This document shows, piece by piece, positions 1 to 7,940 of a stretch of DNA of 53,578 nt. Source of the DNA: Thermosediminibacterales bacterium (lineage in GTDB: Bacteria; Bacillota; Thermosediminibacteria; Koleobacterales; JARRCM01); the NCBI GenBank assembly GCA_029982205.1, contig JARRCM010000013.1:1-53578 (forward strand), read 5' to 3'. The position numbers and the translations under genes were made by a program. The notes below the pieces were generated by a model. It saw only the letters and a program-made list of their open reading frames with translations, was not told where the DNA came from and did no database searches. Position 1 is the first letter of the stretch. Every line of letters begins with the position of its first letter.

Positions 1-884
1 TCAAAAATAGTTTTTGTAAGCTTGTATACGATTTCTTCATCCACGTCTTTATTAACAGCTAACCAGTTGGGCTGTGCAATTGTTTTGATTTCTTTATCCT
101 GGCCTGAATATACACCAGGTTTAATTATCCATCTACCCCAGGACGGGAACACGTTATTAATGGCTTCCAGCTGTTCATCAGTAAACTCAAGGACCTGAAC
201 CTCCAGCGGGCTGGCAAACAGATCGGATACAGCAGCAACGGGTGTCCCGCCTGGCATTGAACCACCCTCAAGGCGGCCGTCCTTCATAGCCTGAGCCGTT
301 TCGGTATATCCAAGACGTTCAACTTTAATATCATCAGTAGATATTCCAACACCTTCCATGATTGTAAGCGTAGATCTCTCGGTTCCGCTTCCTGATGGAC
401 CAATGGAGAAACGCATCCCTTTTATATCAGTAACGTTACCTGTTTTTACAAGGTCCTTTTTGACTATAAAGTGTTCAACATTGAACCATAAAGCTCCTAT
501 TGAACGGAAATCATTGTATGGATTGCCTTCAAAAGGTCCTTTTCCTTTCCATGCCATAGCACCAATAAGGCCCTGCATAATTGCCAAATCGGCTTCTTTG
601 TTTCTTAAAATATCAACATTTTCTACAGAACCGGCTGAAGACTGTGCGGAAACTGATATTCCCTCAGATTTTTTCAGTTTATCTGTCCACAGAGTAGCCA
701 AACCAACACCAACAGGATAATAAGTTCCTCCTGTTGTTGCTGTTGTAATATTCAAGAATACAGGACCTGATTTTTTCTCTTCTCCACCAGCAGTTTCTTT
801 ACCTCCTGATGAACAACCTACCAAAACAGCGCTCATCAAAAACACAACAACAAGCAACCACATTAAACCTTTTTTTCTTAACAT
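1..884 (-). CDS. TAXI-family TRAP transporter solute-binding lipoprotein (3' end cut by the window edge)
   Basis: This is the extracytoplasmic receptor of a TRAP transporter of the TAXI class, which binds small organic acids and hands them to a fused permease. I translated it directly from the minus strand: an open frame of 294 codons runs off the left edge. The N-terminus is a lipoprotein signal (hydrophobic stretch, lipobox LVGC, then SSGGKE). It is followed by the TAXI-typical segment TATTGGTYYPVGVGLA and, further on, SAGSVENVDIL. The ATG at 884 is preceded by AGGGGG. It lies downstream of two hydroxyacid dehydrogenases and a kor operon in the same direction, so the ligand may be a 2-hydroxy- or 2-oxoacid; this is inference. 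The permease gene is probably beyond the window. Confidence 0.9.
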   Translation of the reverse strand, partial: MLRKKGLMWLLVVVFLMSAVLVGCSSGGKETAGGEEKKSGPVFLNITTATTGGTYYPVGVGLATLWTDKLKKSEGISVSAQSSAGSVENVDILRNKEADLAIMQGLIGAMAWKGKGPFEGNPYNDFRSIGALWFNVEHFIVKKDLVKTGNVTDIKGMRFSIGPSGSGTERSTLTIMEGVGISTDDIKVERLGYTETAQAMKDGRLEGGSMPGGTPVAAVSDLFASPLEVQVLEFTDEQLEAINNVFPSWGRWIIKPGVYSGQDKEIKTIAQPNWLAVNKDVDEEIVYKLTKTIF

Positions 885-976
885 TTTTTTAGTCGACCCC
901 CTTAATATTTTTTATAAAACCAAATCACAAAAAATATCTTGTCCCTTTGGTAAATCCCCCCTTTCAAATATTTAGC

Positions 977-1013
977 AAAAGAATAAAGGTTTGTTTTAAT
1001 CCTTTATTCTTTT
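977..1013 (-). terminator. 13-bp perfect inverted repeat between dehydrogenase and TAXI receptor (terminator or attenuator)
   Basis: Arms AAAAGAATAAAGG (977-989) and CCTTTATTCTTTT (1001-1013) are exactly complementary around an 11-nt loop. On the minus strand the hairpin lies just after the dehydrogenase stop and ends in a short TTCTTTT run. It could terminate the kor-dehydrogenase transcript or reduce the amount reaching the receptor gene. Confidence 0.55.
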
Positions 1014-1026
1014 GTTTTCTATTTGA

Positions 1027-1941
1027 CTATATCAAGCCTAAGTGACTCAGTATCTTTTCGGCAATACTTTTTGAAATGTATTCTTGTGCTTCAATAGTTC
1101 CTGCCCCTATATGGGGTGTCGCTATGAAGTTATCAAGCTCAAACAACTTAGATTTTCCGGGAGGCTCCTGTTCCATAACATCAACAGCAGCCCCTGCAAG
1201 ATGGCCTTCCTTTAATGCCTTGTAAAGGCTTTCTTCATCTACTACTCCACCACGGCCAAGGTTTAGCAAAAAAGCTCCTTTTTTCATTTTTTTGATTTGC
1301 TCATCTCCGATGAGGTGATATGTTTGTTTTGTTAGTGGAGTATGGATTGAAACTATGTCAGCCCTTTGTAACAGCTCATCTAGTTCTACAAGCTCAACGT
1401 TAATCTCTTCTGCCTTTGTTTTATCAATAAATGGATCGTATGCGATAACCTTCATATCAAAAGCCTGGGCAAACTTAGCAACCCTTGAACCGATTTTACC
1501 CAAAGCAAGTATTCCTAATACCTTGTCTTTTAATTGCCGACCAACATAAGCATGCTTGTCCCATTCGTTATTAAACTTTACTGAATTAACTGCAGCATTA
1601 ACCTTCCTTGCTATATTCAGCATCAAAGCCATAGTCAGCTCGGCTACCGAATTATTGCTGCCATCCGGAACATTGAAAACACCTATTCCTTTTTGTTTCG
1701 CATATTCCACATCAATATGGTTCAATCCTATTCCGGCCATTCCTATAGCTTTTAGATTTTTCCCTTTATCAATAATTTCTTTATCGATTTGAATTCCAAC
1801 TCTCACAATCATTGCATCGTACTTTTCGATATTTTCCAATAATTCTTCCCTTGATATTCCAAACTTGCAATCTACATCTGCATATTTTTTAAGTATCTCA
1901 ATTCCTGAATCATGTATTTTTTCCGTAATAATAACTTTCAC
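1027..1941 (-). CDS. D-isomer-specific 2-hydroxyacid dehydrogenase (SerA/SlcC-like)
   Basis: A 304-residue NAD-dependent dehydrogenase that would interconvert a 2-hydroxyacid and a 2-oxoacid. The D-isomer-specific fold is visible: a substrate-binding N-terminal half, a Rossmann segment (LGILALGKIGSRVAKFA near residue 142, with Ala in place of the first glycine of GxGxxG), an Arg motif LNLGRGGVVDE, and a C-terminal catalytic His in TPHIGAGT. There is no ACT/ASB regulatory domain, so it is shorter than many 3-phosphoglycerate dehydrogenases. The start is GTG with AAGGAG about 12 nt upstream. Its neighbours are an Ldh2-type dehydrogenase and kor genes, which argues for hydroxyacid catabolism over serine synthesis. 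The exact substrate cannot be read from the sequence. Confidence 0.85.
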   Translation of the reverse strand: MKVIITEKIHDSGIEILKKYADVDCKFGISREELLENIEKYDAMIVRVGIQIDKEIIDKGKNLKAIGMAGIGLNHIDVEYAKQKGIGVFNVPDGSNNSVAELTMALMLNIARKVNAAVNSVKFNNEWDKHAYVGRQLKDKVLGILALGKIGSRVAKFAQAFDMKVIAYDPFIDKTKAEEINVELVELDELLQRADIVSIHTPLTKQTYHLIGDEQIKKMKKGAFLLNLGRGGVVDEESLYKALKEGHLAGAAVDVMEQEPPGKSKLFELDNFIATPHIGAGTIEAQEYISKSIAEKILSHLGLI

Positions 1942-1977
1942 GCTCTTATATCACTCCTTTTCATCTTTTTAAAATCA

Positions 1978-3027
1978 TCAAAGCCTATCAGAAATACCAA
2001 GGTTTTCAGCTAAATCATTAAGTTCTTTTATAACTTTTTCATTAACAGTAATTCCTTTTTCAATCAATTCCTTGCTTTTTAAATACTCTATCTCACCTGG
2101 CATGTATATCCTGTCTACTCCTTCAGCCTTCTTAGAGTTTCGTATTCTTTGAATCATGCTGTCCATGCGATGTTTAAATGTTTCTAGAGACATGAAGTTT
2201 TCAACGCTTACAGCCATGAAAAAGTGGCCAATTTCTTGCGGCCTGTCTAGGTCTCCAAACAAAGAACCAGCATCAGGGCCAAACTTAGCACCTGTAAGTA
2301 CTCCTGAAAGAATATCCACAAGTACAGCAAGTCCGTATCCTTTCGGCCCGCCGAAAGGTAAAAGAGCTCCTTCTAATGCTTTTTGCGGGTCTACTGTAAC
2401 CCTGCCTTCAGAATCTATCGCCCATCCTTCAGGAATATTCATCCCTTTTCTGGCGGCCACCTCAAGTTTACCCCTCGCAACAACACTCGTAGCCATATCA
2501 AGAACTATATCAGGTTCTTCACCCGCAGGTATAGCTATACATAAAGGGTTTGAACCTAATAACCGCTCTCTGCCTCCAAATGGTGCCATTAATGGTGATG
2601 TGTTTGTAAATGTCATACCTATAAGTCCTTCTTCAGCAGCTTTCATCGAGTAGTATGCGTTGATTCCAAAATGGTTAGAGTTTCTAACACCTACTGCAGC
2701 CATACCTGATTTTTTGGCTTTTTCAATGCATATATTTATTGCTTTTTCTGAAGCTATATGGCCCATTCCATTATCTGCGTCTATTAGAGCTGATGTGTCG
2801 TTTTCTTTAAGAATTTTAATTTGTGGTGTGGGATTAATTAAGCCTAGTTTTATTCGTTTTGCATAAATTGGTATTCTAGCAACGCCATGGGAACTAATAC
2901 CCCTCAGGTCTGTTTTTATTAATATTCTACAAACAGTGTCAGAATCCTCCTGAGTCATGCCAAGTTTTTGGAAAACTTTCGTGGAAAATTCAAAAAGTTT
3001 GTCAGGTATATATGTTTTTTCTCCCAT
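1978..3027 (-). CDS. Ldh family (malate/L-lactate/sulfolactate) NAD(P)-dependent oxidoreductase
   Basis: About 349 residues of the Ldh2/YlbC/ComC family, unrelated in fold to classical lactate dehydrogenase. It oxidises L-malate, L-lactate, ureidoglycolate, sulfolactate or similar 2-hydroxyacids with NAD(P). Diagnostic features are DLRGISSHGVARIPIYAKR near residue 47 with the catalytic His, the nucleotide-binding segment around HFGINAYYSMKAAEEGLIGMT, and GGPKGYGLAVLVDIL late in the protein. I chose the ATG at 3027 because AAGGAG lies 8-9 nt upstream; an in-frame ATG nine bases earlier sits inside that site. It follows korC almost directly, so one transcript is likely. Together with the unrelated dehydrogenase downstream it could handle both enantiomers of one acid. 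Confidence 0.87.
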   Translation of the reverse strand: MGEKTYIPDKLFEFSTKVFQKLGMTQEDSDTVCRILIKTDLRGISSHGVARIPIYAKRIKLGLINPTPQIKILKENDTSALIDADNGMGHIASEKAINICIEKAKKSGMAAVGVRNSNHFGINAYYSMKAAEEGLIGMTFTNTSPLMAPFGGRERLLGSNPLCIAIPAGEEPDIVLDMATSVVARGKLEVAARKGMNIPEGWAIDSEGRVTVDPQKALEGALLPFGGPKGYGLAVLVDILSGVLTGAKFGPDAGSLFGDLDRPQEIGHFFMAVSVENFMSLETFKHRMDSMIQRIRNSKKAEGVDRIYMPGEIEYLKSKELIEKGITVNEKVIKELNDLAENLGISDRL

Positions 3028-3029
3028 GG

Positions 3030-3575
3030 TTAACACTCCTTACATCTGCTTACTGCTTCAAAACCAATATTTAAGGCCTTTTTATTCAGTTCTTTTGCTT
3101 TCGGAAATCTGTTAAAAACCGCTTCCTCAATAATTTCTTTTGGAACTAACTTTGTTATGGCCGTAATTGCTCCTAACGCCACAATGTTTGCTACTATTGT
3201 CTTGCCCACTTCTTCTTGTGCAAGTTTTGTTATAGGAATTTTATAAACCTTTGCATCAATGTCAGGTTCTTTATTGATAAGTGAAGAATCCATAACTAAA
3301 ATACCGCCTTTTTTTAAATCCCCTTTGTATTTATTATAAGCCTCTTCACTCATTGCAAGCAATAGATCGGCTTTGGTAACTTTTGGATAATCAATTTCCC
3401 CGTCACTTATTATAACTTCGGCCTTACTGGCACCACCTCTTGCTTCAGGGCCATAAGACTGTGATTGAACAGCGTTTTTTCCAGCATTTATAGCTGCCTC
3501 GGCAAAAATTATACCTGCAGTTATGAGCCCTTGACCGCCTGTTCCACTAAACCTTAATTCGACTCGATTGCTCAT
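3030..3575 (-). CDS. korC: 2-oxoacid:ferredoxin oxidoreductase, gamma subunit
   Basis: The 181-residue gamma subunit of a KorABCD-type enzyme. It begins with the family signature RFSGTGGQGLITAGIIFAEA and contains QSYGPEARGGASKAEVIISD. The enzyme decarboxylates a 2-oxoacid oxidatively to the acyl-CoA and reduces ferredoxin in the cytoplasm. The start (AAGGAGGG upstream) overlaps the end of the beta-subunit gene by four bases, indicating translational coupling. Four separate subunits in the order delta-alpha-beta-gamma match 2-oxoglutarate-type rather than fused pyruvate enzymes, but specificity is not provable here. Confidence 0.92.
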   Translation of the reverse strand: MSNRVELRFSGTGGQGLITAGIIFAEAAINAGKNAVQSQSYGPEARGGASKAEVIISDGEIDYPKVTKADLLLAMSEEAYNKYKGDLKKGGILVMDSSLINKEPDIDAKVYKIPITKLAQEEVGKTIVANIVALGAITAITKLVPKEIIEEAVFNRFPKAKELNKKALNIGFEAVSRCKEC

Positions 3576-4396
3576 TGTTGACCCTCCTTTTGCAGCCTTT
3601 CGATAATCTTAGTATACTGTTCAGTGTATTCGGGGCGGGTATCTGAATACAACTCACCAACAAGTATTTTCCCTTTTAGTTGTTCTTCAGTCATCTTTTC
3701 AGCTGCTTTTACATTTACTGTGTTTTCTTTCTGCCACTTCATCATATCTACTGCTGTACCCATTTTATTTCTCCTACCGTATACCGTGGGACAATGTGTT
3801 ATGACCTCAATTAGTGAAAATCCTTTGTTCTGAATGCCTTTACTAATTAATCCAATCAACTGTGTTGTATTATAAACTGTACCTCTTGCTACATAAGTTG
3901 CTCCAGCAGCAATGGCAAGTTTGCATATATCAAAAGCCTGATCTATATTGCCATATGGCGCTGTTGTAGCCAGTTTTCCGGTGGGTGTCAAAGGTGAATA
4001 CTGGCCACCTGTCATTCCGTAAATGCTGTTATTAAATAATACAGTGGTTATATCTATGTTTCTTCTGGCGGCATGAATCAAATGATTACCGCCTATAGCA
4101 GCTGCATCTCCGTCACCTGTTAATACTATAACATTTAATTCGGGTTTTGCATGCTTTACACCAGTAGCAAATGCAAGTGCTCTGCCATGAGTAGTATGCA
4201 GTGTGTCAAATTTCATGTATCCCGGAGCCCTTGAAGAACATCCAATACCTGAAACAACCGTAGTCTTAATAGGGTCTAATCCAACTTTGTCTATTGCACG
4301 AACAACTGCACCCAAGGTTATCCCATGGCCGCAGCCGGGACACCAAATATGAGGCAGCTTGTCTTTTCTAAAATACTTATCCAGCAGTTCTTGCAT
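3572..4396 (-). CDS. korB: 2-oxoacid:ferredoxin oxidoreductase, beta subunit (TPP binding)
   Basis: 274 residues. The thiamine pyrophosphate and proximal cluster region is seen as WCPGCGHGITLGA near residue 18 and the TPP/Mg motif GDGDAAAIGGNHLIHAARRN near residue 95, followed by NNSIYGMTGGQ. Another conserved Cys lies in GIGCSSRAP. This subunit carries the catalytic TPP. Its ATG directly follows the TAG stop of the alpha-subunit gene, and the ribosome site AAGGAGG lies inside the alpha gene. TAG clearly acts as a stop in this genome here. Confidence 0.93.
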   Translation of the reverse strand: MQELLDKYFRKDKLPHIWCPGCGHGITLGAVVRAIDKVGLDPIKTTVVSGIGCSSRAPGYMKFDTLHTTHGRALAFATGVKHAKPELNVIVLTGDGDAAAIGGNHLIHAARRNIDITTVLFNNSIYGMTGGQYSPLTPTGKLATTAPYGNIDQAFDICKLAIAAGATYVARGTVYNTTQLIGLISKGIQNKGFSLIEVITHCPTVYGRRNKMGTAVDMMKWQKENTVNVKAAEKMTEEQLKGKILVGELYSDTRPEYTEQYTKIIERLQKEGQQ

Positions 4397-5533
4397 CTAT
4401 AATACCTCCTTTATCTTATCAACGACTTCTTGAGGTGTGATGAGCTCACCATCAACCCTGTTGAGCCCGATAACTTCAGCATCTGATTTTGCATACCGCT
4501 CAACTTCTCCTAGGAGTTGACCCAAATTCATTTCAGGAACAATTATTTTGCTGACCTTTTGTGCTGCTTTTTTGACAGTCTCTGCCGGGAAAGGCCATAT
4601 AGTTATCGGTCTAATTAATCCAACTTTAATTCCTTCTTCCCGTGCTTTTCTTACAGCACTCAATGAAGACCTCGATGGCGAACCATAAGCAAACACTGCC
4701 AGCTCCGCATCATCCATAAAGTATTCCTCAACCATTAATATCTCATCTATGTTCTTTTCGATTTTTTCATGTAGTCTACGAATTACATAATCAGTGTTCC
4801 CAGGACTTAAATTAGGAAATCCAGTCTTATCATGTGTCAATCCTGTTACATGAAATCGATATCCTTCTCCGTAGCTGGCCATCTTAGGAACACCATCTTC
4901 ATCAGGTTCATAGGGGAAATATTCTTCCGGTGGTACAGTAGGTTTTTTTCGATTGATAATTTCAATAGATTCTTGATCCGGCAAAACTACTTTTTCCCTC
5001 ATGTGCCCAATAACTTCATCTAAAAGCAATATAACGGGAGTTCTAAACCGTTCACTTAAATTAAAAGCTTTTATAGTTACTTCATAGGTTTCTTTTACAG
5101 AGTTAGGGGCAAGCGCTATTATAGGATGATCGCCGTGAGTACCCCATCTGGCCTGCATTATGTCACCTTGAGAAGGAGCCGTAGGACCACCTGTGCTTGG
5201 GCCAACTCTCTGAACATCAACAATAACGCATGGGACCTCTGCCATAGAGGCATAACCCAAGTTTTCCGATTTTAATGACATACCAGGACCGCTTGTAGCT
5301 GTCATAGCCTTGCTCCCAGTAAGGGACGCCCCAATTACTGCAGCCATGCTGGCAATTTCATCTTCCATCTGTATGAATCGTCCACCAACCTTAGGAAGCT
5401 CTTCGGAAAGGATTTCAGCTATTTCACTTGACGGAGTTATAGGATATCCTGCAAAAAATCTGACCCCTGCCGCTAAAGCTCCTTTTGCACATGCTTCATT
5501 GCCCTGCATAAGTATTGGCTTTTTTTCACTCAT
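4397..5533 (-). CDS. korA: 2-oxoacid:ferredoxin oxidoreductase, alpha subunit
   Basis: About 378 residues, the usual size for KorA. Conserved stretches are GNEACAKGALAAGVRFFAGY, PITPSSEIAE, TATSGPGMSLKSENLGYA and GPSTGGPTAPSQGDIMQARWG, which shape the TPP pocket and the subunit interface. I chose the start at 5533 (MSEKKPIL) because AAGGAG lies about 8 nt upstream; earlier in-frame start codons fall in the ribosome site. It overlaps the last codons of the ferredoxin subunit gene. The family includes 2-oxoglutarate and branched-chain enzymes; the length and subunit split favour a Kor-type enzyme. Confidence 0.93.
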   Translation of the reverse strand: MSEKKPILMQGNEACAKGALAAGVRFFAGYPITPSSEIAEILSEELPKVGGRFIQMEDEIASMAAVIGASLTGSKAMTATSGPGMSLKSENLGYASMAEVPCVIVDVQRVGPSTGGPTAPSQGDIMQARWGTHGDHPIIALAPNSVKETYEVTIKAFNLSERFRTPVILLLDEVIGHMREKVVLPDQESIEIINRKKPTVPPEEYFPYEPDEDGVPKMASYGEGYRFHVTGLTHDKTGFPNLSPGNTDYVIRRLHEKIEKNIDEILMVEEYFMDDAELAVFAYGSPSRSSLSAVRKAREEGIKVGLIRPITIWPFPAETVKKAAQKVSKIIVPEMNLGQLLGEVERYAKSDAEVIGLNRVDGELITPQEVVDKIKEVL

Positions 5534-5726
5534 TGTCATCACTCCTTACTTCTATTGCAAAATCCGGGCACCTTAGTTCACAAAGCTTACACCCGGTACA
5601 CTCTTCAGGTTTGGCAACTTTCGGCAGTTGACCTGGCTGCCCTTCAAACACTCCTTTAGGGCAGAATGCAATACATATTCCACATTTTTTACACCAATTT
5701 TTGTTGATTTTAATTTTTTCAACCAA
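5526..5726 (-). CDS. korD: 2-oxoacid:ferredoxin oxidoreductase, delta (ferredoxin-like) subunit
   Basis: A 66-residue protein with two [4Fe-4S] motifs, CKKCGICIAFCPKG (residues about 12-25) and CTGCKLCELRCPD (about 43-55). It passes electrons from the catalytic subunits to ferredoxin. It is the first gene of the operon. The start is TTG, six to seven bases after AAGGGGTGAG. The 3' end overlaps korA. Confidence 0.92.
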   Translation of the reverse strand: MVEKIKINKNWCKKCGICIAFCPKGVFEGQPGQLPKVAKPEECTGCKLCELRCPDFAIEVRSDDNE

Positions 5727-5785
5727 GGTTACTCACCCCTTTTTAAATAATTTTAAGTATAACAGAATAAAAAAACCCAAAGGTT

Positions 5786-5815
5786 ATTGTATGTTGTATA
5801 CAAATAAAACTGCAA
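5786..5815 (-). promoter_or_regulatory. Candidate sigma-A promoter of the kor operon
   Basis: On the minus strand TTGCAG (5810-5815) and TACAAT (5786-5791) are 18 bp apart, giving a leader of about 50 nt before korD. The spacer contains the palindrome TTGTATACAA, a classic place for a repressor. A second possible -10 (TATACT) lies closer to the gene, so the start site is not certain. Confidence 0.45.
5794..5803. promoter_or_regulatory. Palindromic operator candidate TTGTATACAA in the kor promoter spacer
   Basis: The perfect palindrome TTGTATACAA resembles operators of GntR-family (FCD-type) regulators, which often control TRAP transporter and hydroxyacid loci. A second GTATAC-centred site (5880-5885, within TGTGTATACAGT) lies 84 bp upstream, which would suit cooperative binding. 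No regulator gene lies next to it in the window. Confidence 0.4.
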
Positions 5816-5971
5816 TCAAAAAGGAAATATAAAAATCCTTATCCCAAAATGTGTTATTGAAAAAAATATTCATACTTGTGTATACAGTATATTTTTCTTT
5901 TATATTATGTTTATTCGACAACCAGCCCAAAATTCCTTCTTGCATATAAATTTTTTATTTTATTTTTTAGT

Positions 5972-6002
5972 AAAAAAAAGAACCCGTTTAACAAACAGGT
6001 TC
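5972..6002 (-). terminator. Rho-independent terminator of the GerMN lipoprotein gene
   Basis: On the minus strand the arms GAACCTGTTT and AAACGGGTTC pair with one mismatch and are followed by eight T residues. It lies just after the lipoprotein stop at 6019. Between here and korD (5727-5971) I see only the kor promoter and GTATAC palindromes. Confidence 0.8.
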
Positions 6003-6018
6003 AATTATAATTTCTTAG

Positions 6019-7050
6019 TTATTCCGTTGTCAAATCGTTTATCACGGAAAATCGTTTAAAACTCTCAGGAAACTTAACATCATTTAATGTATTTAACGGT
6101 TTCCCTTCGATACTTATTTTTATTTCATCAATACCGGGAATCGATGTGAATGTATAAACAAGTGAATCGAGTAAAACGAAATTTGGTTTGTCTTTTAAAA
6201 ACAGGTCATCTTTTATGACCTCATTGAAATCCAGTTCCAGAACATTTTCGTTTCGTTTAACCTTATTTAATTTAACATCTTTCTGAACTGTTGGCTTGAG
6301 TTGAAAATCTCCAAACTTTTTTCCTGCTTTCAGTATAGAAAACAATTCTTTAGATAAATCCTCAATCTTTGAAACCTCAGTTTTAAACGGCTCATAGTTA
6401 GGAGCAGGGAGCAGGTATAATCGCCTTTCAGTTTCTAGTAGAACATAAGCTTCAGGATGTTTTCTTAATTTATATGGTTTATCATCATCAGTCGAACCGT
6501 GAAAGATAGATTCCACCTTTTTGCCATCTAATAAAAACTGAATTTGATCTACGTCAGGAATTTCTGCGTAAGATCTTAATAAACTTCCTAAATAAACCAT
6601 AGACCCTGTAGAACCCATGGCATATTTCGGGTCTTCAGACGAAAGGTCAACGGTTACCTGTCTATCTTTACTTTCATAGTAAACATTGTTTATCTTACCG
6701 ATAGGTGAATAGGGAGAAAGCCCGCTTGATTTGCCTGCCCCATTTTGAAGTTCTCTTATACATGAATTAAATAAATCGCTATCTCCATCAACAAATCGTG
6801 TTACCGGTACTAAAAACATGTAATTACTGTCAGGAAAATATACTGTAAGCGGCTTTTTACCCTCAGGCACTCTGTTATGTGCAGGTATATATTTTTTCCC
6901 ATCTATTAAAAATGGTTCACTTCTCAAATCAACCAGATCCGTAAATTTCTCCTCCTCCTTATCTTTTGGTTTGGATTCATTTTTTTCGCAACCAGTTATA
7001 GAAAAAATAACTACAAAAACCAATAAACATAGTATTATTATTTTTTTCAT
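6019..7050 (-). CDS. Lipoprotein with two GerMN domains
   Basis: About 343 residues with a lipoprotein signal (MKKIIILCLLVFVVIFSITGC, lipobox ITGC) and a charged linker KNESKPKDKEEEK. Two GerMN repeats follow: the first from about residue 68 (LTVYFPDSNYMFLVPVTR with IRELQNGAGKSSGLSPYSP), the second from about 205 to the end (RNENVLELDFNE). GerM of Bacillus is needed for spore germination and sporulation and acts at the membrane-wall interface. I chose the ATG at 7050 because AGAGG lies nine bases upstream; an earlier ATG abuts that site. It is monocistronic, with its own terminator. Confidence 0.82.
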   Translation of the reverse strand: MKKIIILCLLVFVVIFSITGCEKNESKPKDKEEEKFTDLVDLRSEPFLIDGKKYIPAHNRVPEGKKPLTVYFPDSNYMFLVPVTRFVDGDSDLFNSCIRELQNGAGKSSGLSPYSPIGKINNVYYESKDRQVTVDLSSEDPKYAMGSTGSMVYLGSLLRSYAEIPDVDQIQFLLDGKKVESIFHGSTDDDKPYKLRKHPEAYVLLETERRLYLLPAPNYEPFKTEVSKIEDLSKELFSILKAGKKFGDFQLKPTVQKDVKLNKVKRNENVLELDFNEVIKDDLFLKDKPNFVLLDSLVYTFTSIPGIDEIKISIEGKPLNTLNDVKFPESFKRFSVINDLTTE

Positions 7051-7190
7051 GAAAACCATCCTCTCGTAATTAATAAGCAGCTGTAGTTTTGACTGCTTTA
7101 TATAAGTTCCCCTAATTTCTAATATATTATGATTTATCTAAGAATTCTATTTATAACTCAAAAATCCTTCATTTCATATCTCTAAAAACC

Positions 7191-7227
7191 AAAAAAGGTT
7201 GTTAACGTTTTGTTTATTAACAACCTT
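7191..7227 (-). terminator. Rho-independent terminator of the metQ-metI operon
   Basis: Eleven-base perfect arms (7195-7205 and 7217-7227, AAGGTTGTTAA and complement) are followed on the minus strand by six T residues. It closes the transcript after metI. Confidence 0.85.
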
Positions 7228-7286
7228 AGCGTGTGTAATGATATAATGCTTTTCTCATTTCTATTAAAAAAAATAAATTTGATAGC

Positions 7287-7940
7287 TTATCTGTTTTTAC
7301 TTATTTTTTTAGCAAGACCATTTCCGGCAGATTGAATTATTTGAACCATAATAATCAATATTACTAAAGTTATATTCATTATTTTATAATCAAACCTCTG
7401 ATAACCGTATATTATGGCGAGGCTGCCCAGACCACCGCCGCCTATAGCGCCTGCCATTGCCGAATACCCCAAAACGCTTATAACAGTTATTGTTATTCCC
7501 AATACAAGTGAAGGAAGAGTTTCCGGAATCATCACTTTAAAAATTATCTGCAGTGTGCTTGCCCCCATAGACAAAGCCGCCTCTATCTTTCCCCACTCGA
7601 TTTCTTTAAGAGAGCTTTCAATGATTCTCGCAACAAAAGGAGCAGCCGCAATAGATAAAGGAACAATAGAAGCAGTTGTACCTATACTTGTTCCAATAAT
7701 CCATCTTGAAACAGGTAACAAAACAATCATCAATATAATATAAGGCACAGAACGACAAACATTTATTATTGTTGATAATACCTTGTTTAATAAAGGCATC
7801 TCACATATGTGCCCCTTTTCAGTTATAACTAAAATAATTCCCAGAGGAAAACCAATCAAAAGAGCAATTATGGTTGAAAAAGTTACCATATAAACCGTTT
7901 CTAAAACAGAAGGAATCAAAAGGCTCATTATATCATCCAC
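7287..7940 (-). CDS. metI: Methionine ABC transporter permease
   Basis: 217 residues, about five membrane helices, normal length for MetI. The EAA loop contacting the ATPase is visible as EAALSMGASTLQIIFKVMIPE near residue 140. It imports methionine (D- or L-) with MetN and MetQ. The GTG start overlaps the last codons of metN by eight bases and follows GAGGTGAGG. It is the last gene of the SAM-riboswitch operon. Confidence 0.93.
   Translation of the reverse strand: MDDIMSLLIPSVLETVYMVTFSTIIALLIGFPLGIILVITEKGHICEMPLLNKVLSTIINVCRSVPYIILMIVLLPVSRWIIGTSIGTTASIVPLSIAAAPFVARIIESSLKEIEWGKIEAALSMGASTLQIIFKVMIPETLPSLVLGITITVISVLGYSAMAGAIGGGGLGSLAIIYGYQRFDYKIMNITLVILIIMVQIIQSAGNGLAKKISKNR

Noticed and set aside
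2156-2653. 165-codon plus-strand frame inside the Ldh-family gene
   Set aside because: It is a mirror of a well-supported gene, with no recognisable domain and no ribosome site.
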